A stretch of 64,000 bases of DNA from the NCBI RefSeq assembly GCF_003019815.1, contig NZ_CP027773.1, positions 1,685,001 to 1,749,000 on the forward strand, written 5' to 3'. A program made the translations under genes and the position numbers. Shown here one piece after another: positions 16,891 to 25,613 of this stretch. Position 1 is the first letter of the stretch, and every line of letters starts with the position of its first letter. The notes below the pieces were generated by a model, which made no database searches, was not told the DNA's origin, and was given only the letters and a program-made list of their open reading frames with translations. This stretch comes from Variovorax sp. PMC12. Lineage in GTDB: Bacteria > Pseudomonadota > Gammaproteobacteria > Burkholderiales > Burkholderiaceae_C.

Positions 16891-17712
16891 GTGACGAAGC
16901 CCTCTTTCTCTTCCTTCACCCGCCGCGCCGCCCTTCCCCTGCTCGCGGCCTTGGCTCTCGCCGGTTGCGGCGGCATCGGCGGCACGCAGCCCCCTGCAGC
17001 CAGCGCGGACATCCACGTCATGACCTCCGGCGGCTTCACCGCCGCCTACAACGACCTGCGCCCGGCCTTCGAGCGCAGCAGCGGCCGCAGCGTCAAGACG
17101 GCCTACGGCGCGTCGATGGGCAACGCCGACGACTCGATCCCCAGCCGCCTGGCGCGCAACGAACCGGCCGACGTGGTGATCCTCGCGCGTCCGGCGCTCG
17201 ACGCGCTGGTCGCGCAGGGCAAGGTGGTGCCGGGCAGCCAGGTCGACCTGGTGCGCTCCTCCATCGGCTTCGCGGTGCGCAAGGGCGCGCCCAGGCCCGA
17301 CATCAGCACTGTCGATGCGTTGAAGCGCACCCTGATCGCCGCGCCGTCGATCGCCTATTCGGCCAGCGCGAGCGGCACCTACTACGAGACCGAGCTGCTC
17401 AAGAAGCTGGGCATCGAGGCCCAGGTGAAGCCCAAGAGCAAACGCATCCTGAGCGAGCGCGTCGGCTCGGTGGTGGCGCGCGGCGACGCGGCGCTGGGGC
17501 TGCAGCAGGTGAGCGAGCTGCTGCCGATAGAAGGCATCGACTACATCGGCCCGCTGCCCGCCGAGGTGCAGCGCGTGACGGTGTTCTCAGCCGGCATCGC
17601 CACCGCTTCGAAGCAGCCCGAAGCGGCGAAACAGCTGATCCGCTACCTCAACTCGCCGGCCGCCGCGCCGACCATCGCGAAGACCGGGCTGGAGCCGCTG
17701 ACCGCGCGCTGA
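16891..17712 (+). CDS. ModA-like substrate-binding lipoprotein
   Basis: 273 residues from a GTG start preceded by CTGGAGACACC. The leader ends in the lipobox LALAGC, so the mature protein should be lipidated at Cys near residue 28. The body has the type-2 periplasmic-binding fold of molybdate-like binding proteins: IHVMTSGGFTAAYNDL, NEPADVVILARPALDALV and the C-terminal ASKQPEAAKQLIRYLNSPAAA. No permease or ATPase gene is adjacent, so the ligand cannot be assigned; tungstate, molybdate or an organic ligand are possible. It runs convergent to the hybrid kinase that ends at 17815. Confidence 0.8.
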   Translation: MTKPSFSSFTRRAALPLLAALALAGCGGIGGTQPPAASADIHVMTSGGFTAAYNDLRPAFERSSGRSVKTAYGASMGNADDSIPSRLARNEPADVVILARPALDALVAQGKVVPGSQVDLVRSSIGFAVRKGAPRPDISTVDALKRTLIAAPSIAYSASASGTYYETELLKKLGIEAQVKPKSKRILSERVGSVVARGDAALGLQQVSELLPIEGIDYIGPLPAEVQRVTVFSAGIATASKQPEAAKQLIRYLNSPAAAPTIAKTGLEPLTAR

Positions 17713-17814
17713 GCGGAACACAAGCGCTGCGGCAGCCGGCGAAAACCCGGCACCGCGCGGCCCGCCGCCCTTCGATCCGGGCGACGAGGCGGTGCTCACG
17801 GTGGCCGCCCAGCC

Positions 17815-20349
17815 CTAGCGGCTCTCGATCAGCTGCTTGACGCGGCGCGCCAGCACGTCCATCTCGAAGGGCTTGGTCATCACGTGCATGCCGGGGTCCA
17901 GGTGCCCGTGGCTCAGCACGGCGTTCTCCGCGTAGCCGGTGATGAACAGCACCTTGAGGCCGGGCCGCGCGATGCGCGCGGCGTCGGCCACCTGCCGGCC
18001 GTTCATGCCGCCAGGCAGGCCCACGTCGCTCACCAGCAGGTCGATGCGCTGGCGCGGCGACTGCAGGATGCGCAGCGCCTCGGCGCCGTCGCCGGCCTCC
18101 AGCGTGGCGTAGCCCAGCCCCTGCATCACCTCGACGATGATCATGCGCAGCGCGGGTTCGTCGTCCAGCACGAGCACGGTGTCGCCCTGGTCCGCGCGCG
18201 GCGCGAACACGGCCTCGGCCGGCGCGGCCGCCACCTCTTCCTGCATGTCGTGCCGCGGCAGGTAGATGCTGACCGAGGTGCCCTTGCCGACTTCCGAGTA
18301 GATGCGCACCTGCCCGCCCGACTGCTTGGCGAAGCCGTAGATCATCGACAGGCCCAGGCCCGTGCCCATGCCGATCGGCTTGGTCGTGAAGAAGGGATCG
18401 AAGGCGCGCGCCACCACTTCGGGCGGCATGCCCACGCCGTTGTCGCTGACGGTGAGCGACACGTACTGCCCCATCGGCAGCTCGCGGTCGCGCGCGGTTC
18501 GCGAATCGATCCAGCGGTTGGCGGTCTCGATGACCAGCGTGCCGCCCTCGGGCATGGCGTCTCGTGCGTTGATGCACAGGTTGAGCAGCGCATTCTCCAG
18601 CTGGCCCGGGTCGGCGTGCACGTTCCACAGGCCCACCGCCGCCACCGTCTCCAGCGCGATGTGCGGGCCGAGGGTGCGGCGCAGCAGTTCCTCCATCTCC
18701 GTCACCAGCCGGTTGGCGTTCAGCGGCTTGGGCTCCAGTGTCTGGCGCCGCGAAAAGGCCAGCAGCCGGTGCGTGAGCGCCGCCGCGCGCTTGACCGCGC
18801 CCTGCGCCACGCCCACGTAGCGCTCCATGTCGGCCGGCTTGCCGTCCAGGCCGCGCCGGCGCATCAGTTCCAGGCTGCCGCTGATGGCGGCCAGCAGGTT
18901 GTTGAAGTCGTGCGCCAAGCCGCCGGTGAGCTGTCCCACGGCCTCCAGCTTCTGGCTCTGGCGCAATTGCTCGCGCGCGGCATCGAGCTCGGCCTCGCGC
19001 TCCTTCTGGTCGGTGATGTCGCGCGCGGCGGCATACAGCAGGCCGTTGTCGGGCACGGCTGTCCATGAGAGCCAGCGGTAGCCGCCGCTCTTCGTGCGGT
19101 AGCGGTTCTCGAAGCCGGTGGTGCGCTCGCCTCGCATCAGGCGCTCCAGCTCGGCCTCGGTGTGGACCATGTCGTCGGCATGCACCAGCGAGCGGAACGG
19201 CATGGCGCGTATCTCGTCGGCGCTCCAGCCCAGCACGGTCTCCCACGCCGGGTTCACGCTCACGAAGTAGCCCTGCTCATTGGCGACGCCCAGCAGGTCC
19301 TGGCTCAGGGCCCAGGTGCGGTCGCGCTCGTGGGTGCGTGCCTCGACCTGGCGCTCCAGGGATTCGGCGAAGGCCATCAGCTCGATCTGCGCCTCGCGCC
19401 GCGCGATGGCCGAGCGCACGCGGTCGCCGACTTCGCGCACGAAGTCCAGTTCGTCGCGCGACCACGGCCGTACCTGCCCATGGTTGAGATAGAGCAGCCC
19501 GACCAGCCCGCCGCGTTCGGTGAGCGGCATGTTGACCACCGCGCGTGCAGTGATGGCTTCCAGCGCATCGGCGTTGTCGCGGGTGCGCGGGTCCAGGCGC
19601 GCGTCGGCGAAGGCCACGGTCACGCCGCGGCGTAGGTCTTCGATGTAGGAGCCGTAGTCGCGAAAGTGCAGCAGGCCCGCCAGGCTGGCCACGCCGGGCG
19701 CGGTCCAGTCGCGAGCGATGGCGATGGTCTCGGCCGCCGTGTCCACCAGGCCGTAGCCGGCGCGGTCCACGTCGAGGCGCTGCCCGAGCATTTCCGACGC
19801 CGCATAGGCGATGTCGCCCGGCTCGTCCATGTCGCGGATGCGGTCGCCCAGTTCCATCAGCGCGAGGCGGCGCGCCTCGGCTTCGACGATGGCCGCGTTG
19901 GCGGCGTTCAGCCGGCGCTCCGCCAGCCCCTTGGCGCGGCGGTCGGCGGCCTCCTTGAGCGCGCGGTCCAGCACCACCGGCAGCCGCGCGAGGCGGCCCT
20001 TGCTCACGTAGTCGGTCGCGCCGCTCTTGAGCAGCTCGACCGCGTTGTCCTCGCCGATCACGCCCGAGACGAAGATGAAAGGCGTTTCCGGCGCCATGCG
20101 GCGCGCCACCTCGAGCGCATGCGCGCCCGAGAACCCCGGCAGCTCGTAGTCGGACAGGATCAGCGAGAAGCCGCCCTTGTTCAGCGCGTCGACGAAGCCG
20201 CGCTCGTCGCGCACCACGTGGGTCGTGGCCGACGGCAGGGCCTGCGCCAGCGCCTCGATCAGCAGTTCGACGTCGAAGCGGGAGTCTTCGAGGATCAGGA
20301 TGCCCGGAGGCTGCGGTGTCGCGGCAGCGGCGCCGCCCGCGCTATTCAT
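17815..20349 (-). CDS. Hybrid sensor histidine kinase (REC-GAF-PAS-HisKA-HATPase-REC)
   Basis: 844 residues, without membrane segments. In order: an N-terminal receiver domain with Asp67 (LILSDYELPG), a GAF-like domain (~165-320), a PAS domain (~345-455), HisKA with His480 (GGLAHDFNNLLAAISG), an HATPase with GMGTGLGLSMIYG, and a C-terminal receiver (LLVSDVGLPGGMNG). Its start overlaps the preceding response-regulator gene by 8 bases. It is the last gene of the bacteriophytochrome operon and could receive a phosphoryl group from the phytochrome branch through its first receiver domain (inference). The stop codon is TAG. Confidence 0.88.
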   Translation of the reverse strand: MNSAGGAAAATPQPPGILILEDSRFDVELLIEALAQALPSATTHVVRDERGFVDALNKGGFSLILSDYELPGFSGAHALEVARRMAPETPFIFVSGVIGEDNAVELLKSGATDYVSKGRLARLPVVLDRALKEAADRRAKGLAERRLNAANAAIVEAEARRLALMELGDRIRDMDEPGDIAYAASEMLGQRLDVDRAGYGLVDTAAETIAIARDWTAPGVASLAGLLHFRDYGSYIEDLRRGVTVAFADARLDPRTRDNADALEAITARAVVNMPLTERGGLVGLLYLNHGQVRPWSRDELDFVREVGDRVRSAIARREAQIELMAFAESLERQVEARTHERDRTWALSQDLLGVANEQGYFVSVNPAWETVLGWSADEIRAMPFRSLVHADDMVHTEAELERLMRGERTTGFENRYRTKSGGYRWLSWTAVPDNGLLYAAARDITDQKEREAELDAAREQLRQSQKLEAVGQLTGGLAHDFNNLLAAISGSLELMRRRGLDGKPADMERYVGVAQGAVKRAAALTHRLLAFSRRQTLEPKPLNANRLVTEMEELLRRTLGPHIALETVAAVGLWNVHADPGQLENALLNLCINARDAMPEGGTLVIETANRWIDSRTARDRELPMGQYVSLTVSDNGVGMPPEVVARAFDPFFTTKPIGMGTGLGLSMIYGFAKQSGGQVRIYSEVGKGTSVSIYLPRHDMQEEVAAAPAEAVFAPRADQGDTVLVLDDEPALRMIIVEVMQGLGYATLEAGDGAEALRILQSPRQRIDLLVSDVGLPGGMNGRQVADAARIARPGLKVLFITGYAENAVLSHGHLDPGMHVMTKPFEMDVLARRVKQLIESR

Positions 20350-20800
20350 GCTTGCGCGCCGCCTTCAGCGAACCCGGCGGCGGCTCGTTGAGCACCGCCC
20401 AGAACACGCCCAGCTCGGCAATGGCCGAGACGAAGCGATCGAAAGCCACCGGCTTGACCACATAGGCGTTCACACCCAGCTCGTAGCTGCGCAGCACGTC
20501 CGACTCCTCCTGCGACGAGGTGAGCATCACCACCGGAATGCTGCGCAGCGCCGGGCTGGCGCGCACCGCCTGCAGAACTTCGAGGCCGGTCACCTTGGGC
20601 AGCTTCAGGTCCAGCAGGATCACGGCCGGGTTGCCTTCGATGCGGTCCGCATGCTCGCCTTCGCGGTGCAGGTATTCGAGCGCCTGCGCGCCGTCGCGCA
20701 GCACGACCACGTCGTTGGCGAGTTGGCTGCGCTCCAGCGCGATGAGGGTGAGTTCGAGGTCTCGCTTGTCGTCCTCGACAAGCAGGATCGGCTTAAGCAT
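20342..20800 (-). CDS. Single-domain response regulator (Rcp1-type)
   Basis: 152 residues, a stand-alone receiver domain: ILLVEDDKRDLELT, phospho-Asp in VILLDLKLPKVTG, VVMLTSSQEESD and YVVKPVAFDRFV. Such CheY-like proteins of the Rcp1 class are the usual partners of bacteriophytochromes. The ATG at 20800 has GGAGAAGGAC upstream and overlaps the bacteriophytochrome stop (ATGCTTAA). The 3' end overlaps the hybrid kinase start. Gene coupling suggests it carries the signal from the phytochrome to the next kinase. Confidence 0.88.
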   Translation of the reverse strand: MLKPILLVEDDKRDLELTLIALERSQLANDVVVLRDGAQALEYLHREGEHADRIEGNPAVILLDLKLPKVTGLEVLQAVRASPALRSIPVVMLTSSQEESDVLRSYELGVNAYVVKPVAFDRFVSAIAELGVFWAVLNEPPPGSLKAARKHE

Positions 20801-23075
20801 GTCCTTCTCCATTGGCGGCCGGCGCCGTCGGGGCGGCCGCGTTGTCGGGGCCCGCGCGCGGCAGGATGAAGCCGAAGCTCGCCCCCGCGTCGACTTCCCC
20901 TTTTGCCCAGACCGTGCCGCCATGACGCTCCACGATCCGCTTCACATTGGCCAGGCCGATGCCCGTGCCTTCGAAATCTTCGGCCTGGTGCAGCCGCTGG
21001 AACACGCCGAACAGCTTGTCGACGTATTTCATCTGGAAGCCCACGCCGTTGTCCTGCACCTCGAGCCCGTCGCCCAGGTCGCTGCGGATGGCGCGCACCG
21101 CGATGCGCGACGGGTTGCGGGTGCGCGAATACTTGACCGCGTTGGCCAGCAGGTTGCGCACCGCCACCTGCAGCAGCAGCGGGTCGGCGTAGAGCAGCGG
21201 GAGATCGGGGTCGATCTGCCATTCGACATTGCGCTGCGGCTCCAGCCGCTTCAGCTCGCGCACCAGGCCATCGACCAGCGAGCCGCTGTCGACCTCGCGC
21301 TGCTTGAGCGCGGAGCGGCCCATGCGCGAGAAGTCGAGCAGCGCATCGACCATCTGCCCCGCGAACGCGGCGGCGTCCTTGACGTGCGAAAGGTAGCGAT
21401 GGGCCCGGGCACTGAGCTGCTTGCCCTCGCTCTGGGCCACCAGGTCGACGTAGCCTGAAATATGCCGCATGGGCGCGCGCAGGTCGTGCGACACGGTGTA
21501 CGAAAAAGCCTCCAGCTCCTTGTTGACGCGGCCCAGCTCGGAGGCCACGGAGGCCAGCTCCTCGGCTCGGCGCAGCACGATGCCGATCAGCGCCTGTCGC
21601 AGCTCGCCGGCCGCACCGACTTCTGCCGCCGTCCAGGCCGTGGAGCGGCCCCGGATGTGCTCGACCCAGCTCGCGAAGCTCAGGCGCGGATGCATGCGTC
21701 CGTTGACCACGGCCTGCGGCTTCTGCGGGTCGCCAGCCCAGCGCACGGTCTGCACGATCTCGGGTCGGAACCAGAGGATCAGGTGCCGGTGAACCTGCGA
21801 GATGGAGATGGCGAGCACGCCCGCCGCAACGTCGATGAACTGCCCCGCGGGCGCGAAATGCTCGGCCAGCGCATTGCTTTCGTAGACCTCCACGCCGAGC
21901 CCGGCGATCCATTCCGCGAGTTCCTGCACATGCGCCCGGGCGGGCACCTCGCCCACGCACCAGACCTCGTCGTCGAGCACCACCGCGGCACCGGTGGCGC
22001 GCATCACGCGCAGCATCAGCGACACCTCGGCCGTGAGGTGCTGCAGCGTGGCGTCGCTCTCGGACAGGTGCGAGACGATCTGCAGCGTGAGCTGGCGCAA
22101 CTCGAGCCGCTCGGCCACCTCGCCGTTGCTTTCCTTCGACTGGATCTGCAGCGACAGCAACTGGCCCAGGTGCTCGCACGCGAGCCGCGTGCCCGTGTCG
22201 AGAAAGCGCGCAGCATGGTCGTGGCACGAGATCAGCCCCCACAGCTTGCCGTCGATGATGATCGACACCGACATGGACGCCAGCGTGCCCATGTTGCGCA
22301 TGTATTCGAGGTGGATCGGCGAGACGCTGCGCAGTTGCGCCTGCGACAGGTCGATGTCCGCGGCAGTGAGCGCAGCGTCGGTGGCGAGCAGGCGCACCGG
22401 CTGGTAGTTGGCATCGGCGATCAGCCGGAAATGGTTGACGAGGTACAGCGCCCTCGCCTGGCGCGGAATGTCGGAAGCGGGGAAGTGATGGCCGTCGTAG
22501 CTGTCGTAGCCGGGGTCGGCCTCCTCGGCCAGCACCTCGCCGTGGCCGGCCGCGTCGAAGCGGTAGACCAGGCAGCGGCCGAAGCCGGTGAGCCGTTTCA
22601 TCTCGCGCGCGGCCAGGCCGCACAGCTCGGCCACCGTGGCGGCCTCCTGCAGCCGCGGCAGGAAGACGCGGCCCAGCGAGTAGATGGGCGCCTCGTTGCC
22701 GCCCGGGGGTGAAGCCGCCTCGAACTCGACGATCAGGTGGTTGTCGCTGCGGTGCGCGGAAGTGTCGAAGAAGGCGTGCGCCAGGTTCATCGCGCCGAGC
22801 GACACCGGCGAGCCGCCCGGCTGCAGCGCCGGCAGGGCCATGCCGCGGACCGCCGCCAGCGCGGCGGACAGTTCGGCGTCGGGCCAGTTCTCGCTCCATG
22901 CGACGAGCGCCAGCGACTCCGGCTGGAGCACCAGCATGCGGCCGTGCGGCTGGATCGAGCCCGGCACGCGGATCGGCTCCAGGTCGCAATTGGACAGGTC
23001 GACCTCGACGGGCTCTATGGCCCGCGAACCGGCCAAAAGGTCGGTGGGAGTGATGGGCGGTGGCACGTTGGACAA
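20793..23075 (-). CDS. bphP: Bacteriophytochrome sensor histidine kinase
   Basis: 760 residues. The N-terminus has the biliverdin-attachment Cys30 in NCDLEPIRVPGSIQPHG, followed by PAS and GAF domains with the chromophore-pocket motif FPASDIPRQAR and a PHY domain. The kinase core has His530 in YTVSHDLRAPMRH and an HATPase with FEGTGIGLANVKRI. This is a red/far-red light receptor whose chromophore, biliverdin, can be made by the adjacent heme oxygenase. It is cytoplasmic. It follows bphO after about 95 bases, and its stop overlaps the next response regulator. Confidence 0.95.
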   Translation of the reverse strand: MSNVPPPITPTDLLAGSRAIEPVEVDLSNCDLEPIRVPGSIQPHGRMLVLQPESLALVAWSENWPDAELSAALAAVRGMALPALQPGGSPVSLGAMNLAHAFFDTSAHRSDNHLIVEFEAASPPGGNEAPIYSLGRVFLPRLQEAATVAELCGLAAREMKRLTGFGRCLVYRFDAAGHGEVLAEEADPGYDSYDGHHFPASDIPRQARALYLVNHFRLIADANYQPVRLLATDAALTAADIDLSQAQLRSVSPIHLEYMRNMGTLASMSVSIIIDGKLWGLISCHDHAARFLDTGTRLACEHLGQLLSLQIQSKESNGEVAERLELRQLTLQIVSHLSESDATLQHLTAEVSLMLRVMRATGAAVVLDDEVWCVGEVPARAHVQELAEWIAGLGVEVYESNALAEHFAPAGQFIDVAAGVLAISISQVHRHLILWFRPEIVQTVRWAGDPQKPQAVVNGRMHPRLSFASWVEHIRGRSTAWTAAEVGAAGELRQALIGIVLRRAEELASVASELGRVNKELEAFSYTVSHDLRAPMRHISGYVDLVAQSEGKQLSARAHRYLSHVKDAAAFAGQMVDALLDFSRMGRSALKQREVDSGSLVDGLVRELKRLEPQRNVEWQIDPDLPLLYADPLLLQVAVRNLLANAVKYSRTRNPSRIAVRAIRSDLGDGLEVQDNGVGFQMKYVDKLFGVFQRLHQAEDFEGTGIGLANVKRIVERHGGTVWAKGEVDAGASFGFILPRAGPDNAAAPTAPAANGEGHA

Positions 23076-23169
23076 GGTCAGGCAGCGCGGCCGGGGCCGC
23101 GCGTGTTCTCATGAGAATAGGTCGAAAGGATCATGCCAGCGTGTCCCGGGCGCTCTCGTCGGCCAGTTC

Positions 23170-23844
23170 CTACAGCGCGGCCACCTGCAGGCCGAAGCGC
23201 GGCATCAAGGTTTCGAAGCCGGCCACCGCGCCGCGCTGGGCCGAGCCCACGGCGGCCGGATCGCGCAGCGCAGCCGCCAGTTGCGCGACAAAGTCCTTCC
23301 ACTGGGCGGCCAAGCCGTCGGGCGCGTCGACCGGCTGGAAGTATCGCATCGGGTGCGGCGCCAGCCTCGGCCCCAGGCGCTTGTGCATGGCCATGCCGCC
23401 GAGCTGGGAGCCCTCGAGCACGTAGGCCAGGCCCCATGCGAAGGCAGGTTCGCGGGCGGCTTCGGCCAGTTGCGGGGCAAATGGTAGCTCGGGTGGCTCG
23501 GGCAGCTCGGCCGATGCGGCCGCGCCCTCCCCGGCCGGCGCCGCGCCGGCGTCTTCGAGGTCGAGCGCGAGCGCGGCCAGGCGCCGGTCGGTGCGCCGCG
23601 CCACCCGGTCGAGCCCCGGATCGCCGGGCGCGGCCAGCGCCTGCCGCACGGCCTCCAGCCATGGGCGCAGGGCGCGCAGGTGGGCGGCATAGTCCGCCAG
23701 CGAGGCGTTCTCGCGCGCAATCGGCAGGCGGCTGTCCAGCGCTTCATGCAGCGCTTGGGTGGCGTTGCGCAGCGGGCGAAGCACCTCGGCCACGGAGGGC
23801 TGGGCTGCCGTGCTTTCCGTACTTTCCATGCTTCCCACGCTCAT
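23170..23844 (-). CDS. bphO: Biliverdin-producing heme oxygenase
   Basis: 224 residues. LRPLRNATQALHEALDSRLPI places the proximal heme histidine near residue 35. The GLAYVLEGSQLGGMAM stretch is the distal-helix region of the HemO/BphO family. The enzyme would cleave heme to biliverdin, the chromophore for the bacteriophytochrome encoded next. The start overlaps the stop of the upstream response regulator by four bases (ATGA). A poorly conserved Ala/Glu/Pro-rich insert lies in the middle (about residues 105-130). Confidence 0.85.
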   Translation of the reverse strand: MSVGSMESTESTAAQPSVAEVLRPLRNATQALHEALDSRLPIARENASLADYAAHLRALRPWLEAVRQALAAPGDPGLDRVARRTDRRLAALALDLEDAGAAPAGEGAAASAELPEPPELPFAPQLAEAAREPAFAWGLAYVLEGSQLGGMAMHKRLGPRLAPHPMRYFQPVDAPDGLAAQWKDFVAQLAAALRDPAAVGSAQRGAVAGFETLMPRFGLQVAAL

Positions 23845-24257
23845 GGCGCGAGGCTTTCCATCGGCTTGCCGCCGCTCTCCCGCCCTTCGGCCTCGAAACT
23901 GGCGCACAGCGAGAAAAAGCCGTCCAGGTCCGCGGCCTTGTCGAACACGGCGTCGGCGCCGAGCTCGCGCGCCCAATCGGCGATTTCCCCGGTGGCGTAG
24001 TTGGTCAGCACCACCACGCGCTGGCCGGGCCGGCTGCGGCCGCAGCGCTTGACGATGCCCAGGCCGGAGCCTTCGTGCAGGAACAGGTCGACCACCAGCA
24101 GGTCCCAGGCGCCCGGGTTGTCGCCGAGCCAGGCCACCGCGTCCTCCTCGGTGGTGGCGGTGCCGATCAGGTGGATGTCGACCTCGTCCTCCATGGCGGC
24201 GATCAGGTTATGGCGAATGTGGGCGTTGTCTTCGACAAGAAAGGTAGAAAGCGGCAC
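23841..24257 (-). CDS. Response regulator receiver protein, first gene of the bph operon
   Basis: About 138 residues from a GTG at 24257. The receiver signature is LSTFLVEDNAHIRHN, with phospho-Asp in LLVVDLFLHEGSG and VVVLTNYATGE. The usual Lys is seen as DKAADLDGFF. A longer reading to 24359 exists, but the extra residues are not domain-like and no strong ribosome site supports either start. The end of the gene overlaps bphO, so it belongs to the light-sensing operon. It has no output domain. Confidence 0.75.
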   Translation of the reverse strand: MPLSTFLVEDNAHIRHNLIAAMEDEVDIHLIGTATTEEDAVAWLGDNPGAWDLLVVDLFLHEGSGLGIVKRCGRSRPGQRVVVLTNYATGEIADWARELGADAVFDKAADLDGFFSLCASFEAEGRESGGKPMESLAP

Positions 24258-24422
24258 GGCGGAGACAAAATTGTTTCTTCGAATATCCCCAAGGGTAAGC
24301 GAATCCGCGAGCCTCGCCCGGTGAGCGCGCTTCCCTACATCCGGTAGGAAATGTGGCAAGCGCCCCCGTAAACTGGCGCGCTACCCATCTCCCCCGGCGG
24401 CGCCTGCCGACGAATGAACGCC

Positions 24423-25175
24423 ATGACACAGCCTCAGCCGACGACGATCTCCCCCGCCCTCGTTTCAGCCTTCGCGCCCGGCGGCACGCTGCGCGCCTCC
24501 ATCAACCTCGGCAACCCGATCCTCGCCAACAGGAACCCCGCCGGCGGCGAGCCGGTGGGCGTGTCGATCGACCTGGCGCGCGAATTCGCTCGGCGGCTGG
24601 GCGTGGGCATCGAGCTGGTCGTGTTCGAGAAGGCCGCAGCCTCGGTCGACGCGGTGAAGAACGAGAAGGCCGACATCGGCTTCTTCGCCATCGATCCCGC
24701 GCGCAGCGAAGGGCTGCTGTTCACCGCGCCCTACGTGCTGATCGAGGGCAGCTACCTCGTGCCCTCGGCCAGCGCCCTGACCGACAACGCGCATGTCGAT
24801 GCGCCGGGTCATCGCATCTCGGTCGGCGCGGGCAGCGCCTATGACCTGTTCCTGACGCGCGAGATCCAGCAGGCCGAGATCGTCCGGCTGCAGGGCGCCG
24901 GCCCGGCGCTGGCGGCACTGCGCGCGGGCGAGGTCGAAGTGGCGGCCGGCATCCGCCAGTTGCTCGAAGGCGAGGCGCAGCGCGCGCCGGGCGTGCGCGT
25001 GCTGCCGGGCCGCTTCATGGTGATCCAGCAGGCCATGGGCACGCCGGCCAGCCGGGGCGCCGATGCCCAGGCGCTGCTGGCGGCCTTCGTCGAGGAAATG
25101 AAGGCCGCCGGCTTCGTGGCCGACGCGCTGGAGCGCCATCGCATCGAGGGCGCGAGCGTCGCGCCCTCGGCCTGA
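24423..25175 (+). CDS. Type-2 periplasmic-binding-fold protein without a signal peptide
   Basis: About 250 residues. The SBP_bac_3-like body is clear: GTLRASINLGNPILA, PVGVSIDLAREFARRLGV, ADIGFFAIDPARSEGLLFTAPYV and LRAGEVEVAAGIRQLL. No hydrophobic leader precedes it; the N-terminus is MTQPQPTTISPALVSAFAPGG. A start nine bases upstream is also possible and changes nothing. It may act in the cytoplasm or be exported by another route. No transporter genes are beside it. It is divergent from the bph operon. Confidence 0.75.
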   Translation: MTQPQPTTISPALVSAFAPGGTLRASINLGNPILANRNPAGGEPVGVSIDLAREFARRLGVGIELVVFEKAAASVDAVKNEKADIGFFAIDPARSEGLLFTAPYVLIEGSYLVPSASALTDNAHVDAPGHRISVGAGSAYDLFLTREIQQAEIVRLQGAGPALAALRAGEVEVAAGIRQLLEGEAQRAPGVRVLPGRFMVIQQAMGTPASRGADAQALLAAFVEEMKAAGFVADALERHRIEGASVAPSA

Positions 25176-25179
25176 ACGC

Positions 25180-25599
25180 TCAGAGCTTGTACGCCTCGAC
25201 CGGCCCCTGCGAATAGAACAGGAAGTAGCCGGTCGAGGTCTGGAAGCCGTTCTTCTTCCAGCCCGCCGGCACCTTGAAGATGCCCAGCTGCCCGCTCGCC
25301 ACGCCGACGAAGGCGGTGTTCTCCTTGTCGGTGGTGATGCGGCTCCATTGCTCGCGCGTCACGGGCCGCATCTGCATCTTCGGTTCGCTCCACTCGGGTG
25401 TGCGCACCTTGTCGCGCATGACGTAGGCGTCGCCCTGGCGCTCGATCTTGATGAGCTCCTTGAGCGCGCCGTTCTGCCTGACGGCGTAGACGCCGACCAG
25501 GTCCGCCTCCGGCGCGCCGTTGCCGCTGCCCGCGCCGCATGCGGCCAGCAGCAGCGCCGAAGCGCCGGCGGCCAGCCATTTCTTCGATGCCGTGTTCAT
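25180..25599 (-). CDS. Hypothetical lipoprotein
   Basis: 139 residues. The leader KKWLAAGASALLLAAC ends in a lipobox with Cys near residue 21, followed by a Gly/Ser-rich linker and a small domain (LVGVYAVRQNGALKELIKIE...) with VGVASGQLGIFKVP. A strong GGAGGACAGCC precedes the ATG. It lies 14 bases after the stop of the aminopeptidase gene and is probably cotranscribed with it. I do not recognise the domain; localisation to the inner or outer membrane is inferred from the lipobox. Confidence 0.75.
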   Translation of the reverse strand: MNTASKKWLAAGASALLLAACGAGSGNGAPEADLVGVYAVRQNGALKELIKIERQGDAYVMRDKVRTPEWSEPKMQMRPVTREQWSRITTDKENTAFVGVASGQLGIFKVPAGWKKNGFQTSTGYFLFYSQGPVEAYKL

Positions 25600-25613
25600 G
25601 GCTGTCCTCCTTC

